A stretch of 64,000 nt of DNA from JBMNMS01 sp050953445. Its GTDB lineage: Bacteria; Bacillota; Clostridia; Peptostreptococcales; Anaerovoracaceae. Location: assembly GCA_050953445.1 (NCBI GenBank), contig JBMNMS010000001.1:868001-932000 (forward strand), read 5' to 3'. Every line of letters starts with the position of its first letter. The stretch's first letter is position 1. Made by a program: the position numbers and the translations under genes. Shown in pieces: positions 59,372 through 64,000 of this stretch. Under the pieces are notes generated by a model that was not told the DNA's origin, did not search any database, and saw only the letters and a program-made list of their open reading frames with translations.

Positions 59372-60301
59372 ATGCATATGTTTGATAATAGGATTACAAT
59401 CGAAAACAGATCGTTGCTTGAAAAGTATTTAAAGAGCTTCGAATATAAAACTTCGGGGCTCTCTTTTTCTTCACTCTATATGTGGAGGGATGTGAACCGC
59501 TTCAGTTGGGAGATAATAGGGGATTACCTTTGTTTCGCTGCCATCAGTCACCTGCCTGAGGATCAGGGGGCGGCATTTTTATTTCCACCCCTTACCGCTA
59601 CGGGACGCTTTAATTACCCCTCCCTCAGGGAAACCATACTTACGGCCAAAAAAAGATTTGAGGAAAGGGGGTCAGAATTCAGCATACGGCTTATTCCCTT
59701 TCACATGTTAGAATGTCTGGATATGGCCTTCAAAGATGAAATGCGCTATATACCTGATCGCCCCAATTACGATTACGTTTACCTGAGGAAGGATCTTGTG
59801 GAATTAGCAGGGAGAGCCTATCACGCTAAAAGAAATCATCTAAACTATTTTCTAAACAACTATGATTATGTTTATGAGAGACTGACCCCTGAAATGACTG
59901 ACGAGGCCATGGACTTCATTAAAAGGTTTAACCAGGTTAAGGTGGTGCCGGAGGAGGAGATGGAGCTTTTAAGGATGGAACAGGCTGCCATGGAGGATGT
60001 TTTTATCAACCTGGATACCATAGGGTACCTTGGTGGGGTAATCCGTATAGATGGAAGGATACAAGCCCTCTCCATAGGCGGTTTTTTAGGAAAGAATGCT
60101 GTGACGGTTCATGTTGAAAAAGCTAACGTGGAGTATAGAGGTCTTTATCAGGCCATTAACAATGAGTTTTGTAAAGGAATCCCGACTAATATAAAGTTTG
60201 TTAACAGAGAGGAAGATATGGGTATTGCCGGGCTGCGAAAAGCCAAGTTATCCTACAAGCCGGTTAAATTGATAGAAAAATATATAGCGGTGTTTAATTG
60301 A
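59372..60301 (+). CDS. DUF2156 family protein (acyltransferase-like)
   Basis: Protein of 309 residues. It resembles DUF2156/LPG-synthase C-terminal proteins: TSGLSFSSLYMWRDV near the N-terminus, DYVYLRKDLVELAGRAYHAKRNHLNYFLNNY in the middle, and VHVEKANVEYRGLYQAINNEFCK with REEDMGIAGLRKAKLSYKP at the end. It has two GNAT-like halves. It may transfer aminoacyl or acyl groups, but the function is uncharacterised. It lies 15 bases after the hydrolase gene. Confidence 0.85.
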   Translation: MHMFDNRITIENRSLLEKYLKSFEYKTSGLSFSSLYMWRDVNRFSWEIIGDYLCFAAISHLPEDQGAAFLFPPLTATGRFNYPSLRETILTAKKRFEERGSEFSIRLIPFHMLECLDMAFKDEMRYIPDRPNYDYVYLRKDLVELAGRAYHAKRNHLNYFLNNYDYVYERLTPEMTDEAMDFIKRFNQVKVVPEEEMELLRMEQAAMEDVFINLDTIGYLGGVIRIDGRIQALSIGGFLGKNAVTVHVEKANVEYRGLYQAINNEFCKGIPTNIKFVNREEDMGIAGLRKAKLSYKPVKLIEKYIAVFN

Positions 60302-60408
60302 CAAATTTGGAGTTATAAAGGGGCATTGTTTTTTTGAACAAACAGTGGTATTCTGATAAAAATTATAAGGCGGATAGAAACGAGCCATGAAAGAAAGGGG
60401 CAGGAAAT

Positions 60409-61587
60409 ATGAAGGAAGTAGTAATTGTCGGCGCTGTAAGGACGGCTATCGGAAATTACGGAGGGGCGCTGAAGGATGTATCGGCCGTTGAATTAGGTGC
60501 TGTGGTGGCGAAAGAGGCCATGAAAAGGAGCGGAGTTACTCCGGATATGATGGATGAGGTGATTTTTGGTAATGTGCTGCAAGGGGGCCTGGGTCAAAAT
60601 GTGGCAAGGCAGGTTGCTATGGCGGCGGGAATCCCTAAAGAGGTGCCATCCATGACATTAAACAAGGTGTGCGGATCCGGGCTGAGGGCCATTTCTCTTG
60701 GAGCGCAAATAATAAAGTCAGGGGATGGAGATTGTCTTTTGGTTGGAGGGACGGAAAACATGAGTCGCGCCCCCTATTTTTCCAATGGGGTCAGATGGGG
60801 AGCAAGAATGGGAGATACTCAACTTATAGATATGATGGTTCATGATGGACTTACAGATATTTTCAATAAGTACCATATGGGCATTACGGCGGAGAATATA
60901 GTTGAGCAATGGGGGCTTACCAGAGAAGAATTAGATGAATTTGCAGCCCAAACCCAGCAAAAAGCTGAAGCCGCTATTAAATCCGGCAGATTTAAGGATG
61001 AAATTGTGCCTGTTGAGATTCCACAAAGAAAAGGCGATCCGGTAGTTTTTGATACGGATGAATTCCCAAGATTCGGAGCAACCGGGGAGGGGCTTGCAAA
61101 GCTTAAGCCTGCATTTAAAAAGGAGGGTGTCGTGACTGCAGCAAATTCTTCCGGTATAAATGATGGGGCCGCTGCACTTGTGATAATGTCAAGGGAGAAG
61201 GCCGATCAGCTTGGAATAAAGCCACTTTGTAAGATAGCATCCTATGCTTCAGCCGGTGTGGAGCCTAGCATAATGGGAATTGGACCGGTGCCCGCATCCA
61301 GGAAGGCTCTAAAAAAAATCAATTTGACAATGGATGATATGGATTTAATTGAAGCTAATGAGGCTTTTGCGGCACAATCCTTAGCGGTTGGACGGGATTT
61401 GGGACTGCCTGCGGATAGGCTTAATGTAAACGGCGGGGCAATCGCACTTGGTCATCCCATAGGGGCATCCGGTGCCAGAATTGCAGTTACCCTTATCCAT
61501 GAAATGATAAAACGGGATTCAAAATATGGTCTTGCAACCTTGTGTATAGGTGGCGGTCAGGGTTCAGCCTTAATAATAGAAAGGTGA
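60409..61587 (+). CDS. thlA: Acetyl-CoA acetyltransferase (thiolase)
   Basis: Protein of 392 residues. The active-site Cys is in LNKVCGSGLRAI (about 88), and there are GENMSRAPYF-type (GTENMSRAPY) and GHPIGASGAR (His) motifs. A second catalytic Cys is in LATLCIGGGQG. It condenses two acetyl-CoA to acetoacetyl-CoA at the start of butyrate synthesis. It could also cleave acetoacetyl-CoA made by oxidation of crotonyl-CoA. AAAGGGGCAGG lies upstream. Confidence 0.95.
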   Translation: MKEVVIVGAVRTAIGNYGGALKDVSAVELGAVVAKEAMKRSGVTPDMMDEVIFGNVLQGGLGQNVARQVAMAAGIPKEVPSMTLNKVCGSGLRAISLGAQIIKSGDGDCLLVGGTENMSRAPYFSNGVRWGARMGDTQLIDMMVHDGLTDIFNKYHMGITAENIVEQWGLTREELDEFAAQTQQKAEAAIKSGRFKDEIVPVEIPQRKGDPVVFDTDEFPRFGATGEGLAKLKPAFKKEGVVTAANSSGINDGAAALVIMSREKADQLGIKPLCKIASYASAGVEPSIMGIGPVPASRKALKKINLTMDDMDLIEANEAFAAQSLAVGRDLGLPADRLNVNGGAIALGHPIGASGARIAVTLIHEMIKRDSKYGLATLCIGGGQGSALIIER

Positions 61588-61647
61588 TGGTTGGAAACGG
61601 AAAGCCGGTTCAATCAGATCAGCAATGACATAATTATTTGTGAGATG

Positions 61648-61683
61648 CGGCATAGTCGGCAGAAGTATCGATTATGCCGTTTT
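61648..61683 (+). terminator. Rho-independent terminator of the thiolase gene
   Basis: CGGCATAGT...ATTATGCCG stem followed by TTTTCTGTG. The stem closely resembles the terminator at 21298. It lies inside the frame that is open upstream of ispE, supporting the later ispE start. Confidence 0.75.
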
Positions 61684-61704
61684 CTGTGTATGAAGAATAA
61701 TAAA

Positions 61705-62646
61705 ATGGGTGTCAAAATGAAAGAAATAAGCGTTAAGGCATTTGCGAAGATTAATTTATCTTTGGATGTTTTGGGTAAACGGGCAGATGGCTATCATTGT
61801 GTTGATATGGTGATGCAACAGATAGATTTATGGGATATGGTTACAATAAGGGTGGGTCTGGGAAAAGCCCCTATCATTCTGGAAGTGGAGCAGAACAGGC
61901 ATGATATAAAGGGTAGGGATCAGGAATTGCCTAAGGATGGCAATAATTTGGCATGGAAGGCTGCAGAATTGATGGGCAATCTTTTTGGAAACAGGGAAAC
62001 CAAACTGGTAATTCAAAAGAATATTCCCATAGCGGCAGGATTAGGAGGAGGGAGTGCCGATGCCGCTGCTGTATTGCATGGGCTTAATTATCTGTGGGGA
62101 TTAAACCTCAGTATAGAAAGAATGATGGAGATAGGCGGAAGTTTGGGTTCCGATGTACCATTTTGCGTCATGGGGCAAGCTGCCTTGAATTGGCAGTTGG
62201 GTATGATGGGAGAGAAGGTGGCTTCCTGTGGTAGGGCAACGGGCATCGGCAAGACTGTATCTCCTTTACCCCCTCTTAATTCGTGGGTTTTACTAACAAA
62301 GCCTGACCTATCCATTTCTACCGGCGAAGTTTATGGAGGACTTGTTTTAGAAAACATAGGGGGAAGGCCGGATAATGATGGTTTAATTGCGGGTTTGGGC
62401 AGGGGGGATGCTGAAAGGGTCGCAAGGGCTATGGGAAATGTTTTGGAAGGGGTAACTGCCGGTAAACATCCCATAATTACAAAGATTAAAGAACAAATGG
62501 GACAAAATAGGGGAGTGTTAAAGGTTATGATGAGTGGAAGCGGCCCTACTGTCTATGGATTGTTTCGACGGGAGAAGGAAGGGAAAGCCGGGTATGAAAA
62601 AATGAGGGAACTCTATCCGGAAACGTTTTTGGTAAAAACCCTATAA
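61705..62646 (+). CDS. ispE: 4-diphosphocytidyl-2-C-methyl-D-erythritol kinase
   Basis: GHMP kinase of about 313 residues of the non-mevalonate isoprenoid pathway. The substrate region is AFAKINLSLDVLGKRADGYHCVDMVMQ, the GHMP ATP loop is PIAAGLGGGSADAAAVLHGLN, and MMSGSGPTVYGLF is near the C-terminus. The start is ATG 61705 or ATG 61717; neither has a strong ribosome binding site. An open frame reaches back to 61591 but crosses the terminator hairpin, so I reject it. Confidence 0.94.
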   Translation: MGVKMKEISVKAFAKINLSLDVLGKRADGYHCVDMVMQQIDLWDMVTIRVGLGKAPIILEVEQNRHDIKGRDQELPKDGNNLAWKAAELMGNLFGNRETKLVIQKNIPIAAGLGGGSADAAAVLHGLNYLWGLNLSIERMMEIGGSLGSDVPFCVMGQAALNWQLGMMGEKVASCGRATGIGKTVSPLPPLNSWVLLTKPDLSISTGEVYGGLVLENIGGRPDNDGLIAGLGRGDAERVARAMGNVLEGVTAGKHPIITKIKEQMGQNRGVLKVMMSGSGPTVYGLFRREKEGKAGYEKMRELYPETFLVKTL

Positions 62647-62811
62647 TTATTGTTTTTTTAAGGTGAATTAGTCAATAGGATTGTCATATCGGTAAAAGCT
62701 TTGGAATACATTACTACCGGGGAGTCCTGCCATCAGGGCTGATCCGGGCACTGGATTGTTATATTGAAGACCGTGCCCCAATACTGTTGTTAAACTGAGG
62801 GAGGAATTGTA

Positions 62812-64000
62812 ATGGATTACAAGGATAAAAAGAAATCTCCGTTTGATCCGACGGTCTACGATAAGTTATATGCGGAATTAAGCAAACAGCAGAAGGAGGA
62901 GAGCACGGAGCCTTTGTGGCCGGGATTGTCAAGGCCCGCGGATGAATTTGCAAACACACCTAAGGAGGAAGATGGGGGGGCAATTTCGCAGGGGCAGGTT
63001 TTTACAGAGCAGGAGCTGGAGGATAGGCTAAGAGCCTATGCGGATAGACTGCTTGCATCGGCAAACAGGCTTGCATCTACCGGAGTATCTTATGATTTGT
63101 CAGATGGGGAAATGGTGGAGAAACCGATAGAAAAGCTGAGGCCGGAGCCGGTGCCATCCCCGGTAGCCATACCGGAATTTGAATCGAGACTTGGAAAGAC
63201 GGAGGAATTAGTTTCGGCGGAGGTAAAAGAGGAGCCTGTTGTAGAGGTTTCGGCGGAGGTAAAGGAGGAGCCTGTAGTTGAGGTTTCGGCGGAGGTAAAA
63301 GAGGAGCCAGCTGTTGAGGCTTCGGCGGAGGTAAAGGAGGAGCCTGTTGTAGAGGCTTCGGCGGAGGTAAAAGAGGAGCCAGCTGTTGAGGCTTCGGCGG
63401 AGGTAGAAGAGGAGCCTGTTGTAGAGGTTGTGGCGGAGGTAAAGGAGGAGCCTGTAGTTGAGGTTTCGGCGGAGGTAAAAGAGGAGCCAGCTGTTGAGGC
63501 TTCGGCGGAGGTAAAGGAGGAGCCTGTAGTTGAGGTTTCGGCGGAGGTAGATAATGCCTATACCCCATATATGCCCAAAACTAAAATTAAAGCAACTGCA
63601 CCATTGACTATTCCCAAAAAGGAAAAGCCGGTTACCGCCAGAAAAGAAGGGGGTATATCGGCAGCCACTTCCACAAAGGAACCGGTTAAAATTATCCCAA
63701 TGGCAGGCACTGTAATTAACAAGAATCTTAAATTTGTCAATGCAGGGCCCATGAGGACCATACGCATTACAGTCGAGGAAGATATACTTGTTCCGGATAT
63801 CAAGCCAGATATGTCCTCAATTCTATTTACGGAGGGTAGCTGCCGCATCGGTGAAAATCTAATTTCGTCCGGCTTTGTGGATTTGAAGGAAATTCGTGTT
63901 AACGGTACTCTTCAGGTACAGACCCTTTATATGAGAACCGGGGAAGGTGACAAGGCACCTATCCCAATTGATTCAATCATCCCTTTCAAGGAGGATGTGG
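62812..64000 (+). CDS. SPOCS (DUF3794)-domain protein with tandem repeats, 3' end outside window
   Basis: Open to the window end (at least 396 residues). A charged N-terminal region of about 130 residues (KKKSPFDPTVYDKLYAEL, then EQELEDRLRAYADRLL) precedes nine 12-residue repeats of the type SAEVKEEPVVEV. A basic linker follows, then a domain with EEDILVPDIKPDMSSILFTEG and KEIRVNGTLQVQTLYM. That last part matches SPOCS domains, found in spore-coat and peptidoglycan-linked proteins of Clostridia (often with LysM). GGGAGGAATTG precedes the ATG. Probably a spore envelope or assembly protein. Confidence 0.82.
   Translation, partial: MDYKDKKKSPFDPTVYDKLYAELSKQQKEESTEPLWPGLSRPADEFANTPKEEDGGAISQGQVFTEQELEDRLRAYADRLLASANRLASTGVSYDLSDGEMVEKPIEKLRPEPVPSPVAIPEFESRLGKTEELVSAEVKEEPVVEVSAEVKEEPVVEVSAEVKEEPAVEASAEVKEEPVVEASAEVKEEPAVEASAEVEEEPVVEVVAEVKEEPVVEVSAEVKEEPAVEASAEVKEEPVVEVSAEVDNAYTPYMPKTKIKATAPLTIPKKEKPVTARKEGGISAATSTKEPVKIIPMAGTVINKNLKFVNAGPMRTIRITVEEDILVPDIKPDMSSILFTEGSCRIGENLISSGFVDLKEIRVNGTLQVQTLYMRTGEGDKAPIPIDSIIPFKEDV
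63211..63550 (+). repeat. Nine 36-base in-frame tandem repeats plus a partial unit
   Basis: Units start at 63211, 63247, 63283, 63319, 63355, 63391, 63427, 63463 and 63499, with a 16-base partial at 63535. Each encodes (S/V)AEV(K/E)EEP(V/A)VE(V/A). Variants alternate in a pattern that suggests two-unit or larger duplications. Confidence 0.95.

Noticed and set aside
61591..61704. Longer N-terminus for IspE
   Set aside because: It crosses the thiolase terminator hairpin and is not conserved in the IspE family as I know it.
63211..63550. CRISPR-like array with 36-base periodicity
   Set aside because: The units touch each other with no unique spacers and stay in frame, so it is a coding minisatellite.
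63077..63568. Long proline-rich minus-strand frame
   Set aside because: It is the reverse complement of the Glu/Val repeat array in the SPOCS-domain gene. Its length is a by-product of the repeat.

Overview
The window reads as chromosome of an anaerobic, spore-forming member of the Clostridia. The signs are strong AGGAGG-type ribosome binding sites, frequent TTG/GTG starts, a glycyl-radical enzyme, butyryl-CoA dehydrogenase with EtfBA, a sodium-pumping decarboxylase, a SPOCS-domain (spore-type) protein and no respiratory-chain genes. Butyrate-forming amino-acid or dicarboxylate fermenters would fit; I cannot name a genus.

Region 1 (1-17.4 kb) is a choline-degrading bacterial microcompartment locus of the glycyl-radical type (GRM1-like). 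Sixteen same-strand genes lie nearly end to end: a truncated aldehyde dehydrogenase, choline TMA-lyase CutC, its activase CutD, five shell proteins of the BMC-H/BMC-T families (EutS-like, BMC-H, PduT-like, EutK-like, PduA/CutA-like), one EutN-type vertex protein, EutP, an EutT-like protein, EutJ, PduS, EutQ, a second aldehyde dehydrogenase and the phosphotransacylase PduL. CutC would split choline into trimethylamine and acetaldehyde. The aldehyde dehydrogenases, PduL and the nearby iron alcohol dehydrogenase would turn acetaldehyde into acetyl-CoA, acetyl-phosphate and ethanol. A PocR-domain histidine kinase with an AraC-type response regulator, the alcohol dehydrogenase and a choline-kinase-like protein follow, and probably belong to the same physiology.

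Region 2 (17.4-37.5 kb) is mostly general genome: a chemoreceptor, an ArsR regulator with an NADH-oxidase-like flavoprotein, possible restriction-gene debris, a DMT transporter, a sigma/anti-sigma pair, several small genes, tRNA-Lys, a zinc-ribbon membrane protein with an internal repeat, a PEP-carboxykinase-like enzyme, a UPF0182 membrane protein, a long glutamine synthetase, serS, DUF951, PutP and a nitroreductase.

Region 3 (37.5-53.1 kb) is the most interesting. It encodes a CoA-transferase, a probable non-decarboxylating glutaryl-CoA dehydrogenase in two almost identical copies, butyryl-CoA dehydrogenase, EtfBA, and a complete sodium-pumping glutaconyl-CoA decarboxylase (A, B, C and a D-like subunit plus a 32-residue membrane microprotein). 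Together they would convert glutarate to glutaconyl-CoA, crotonyl-CoA and butyryl-CoA while exporting sodium. Three intergenic regions in this cluster carry textbook sigma-54 (-24/-12) promoters, and a CBS-PAS-AAA+ sigma-54 activator sits at the end. I infer one sigma-54-controlled glutarate-to-butyrate regulon. A biotinyl-domain/acyl-CoA dehydrogenase module is duplicated: the dehydrogenases differ by one residue, while one biotinyl domain has lost the normal biotinylation motif.

Region 4 (53.1-64 kb) holds a MocR/PdxR-type regulator divergent from an ECF transporter S component (candidate vitamin B6 uptake), a patatin-like lipase, a Sir2 deacylase, SurE, an isochorismatase-like hydrolase, a DUF2156 protein, thiolase, IspE and, running off the end, a SPOCS-domain protein with nine tandem 12-residue repeats.
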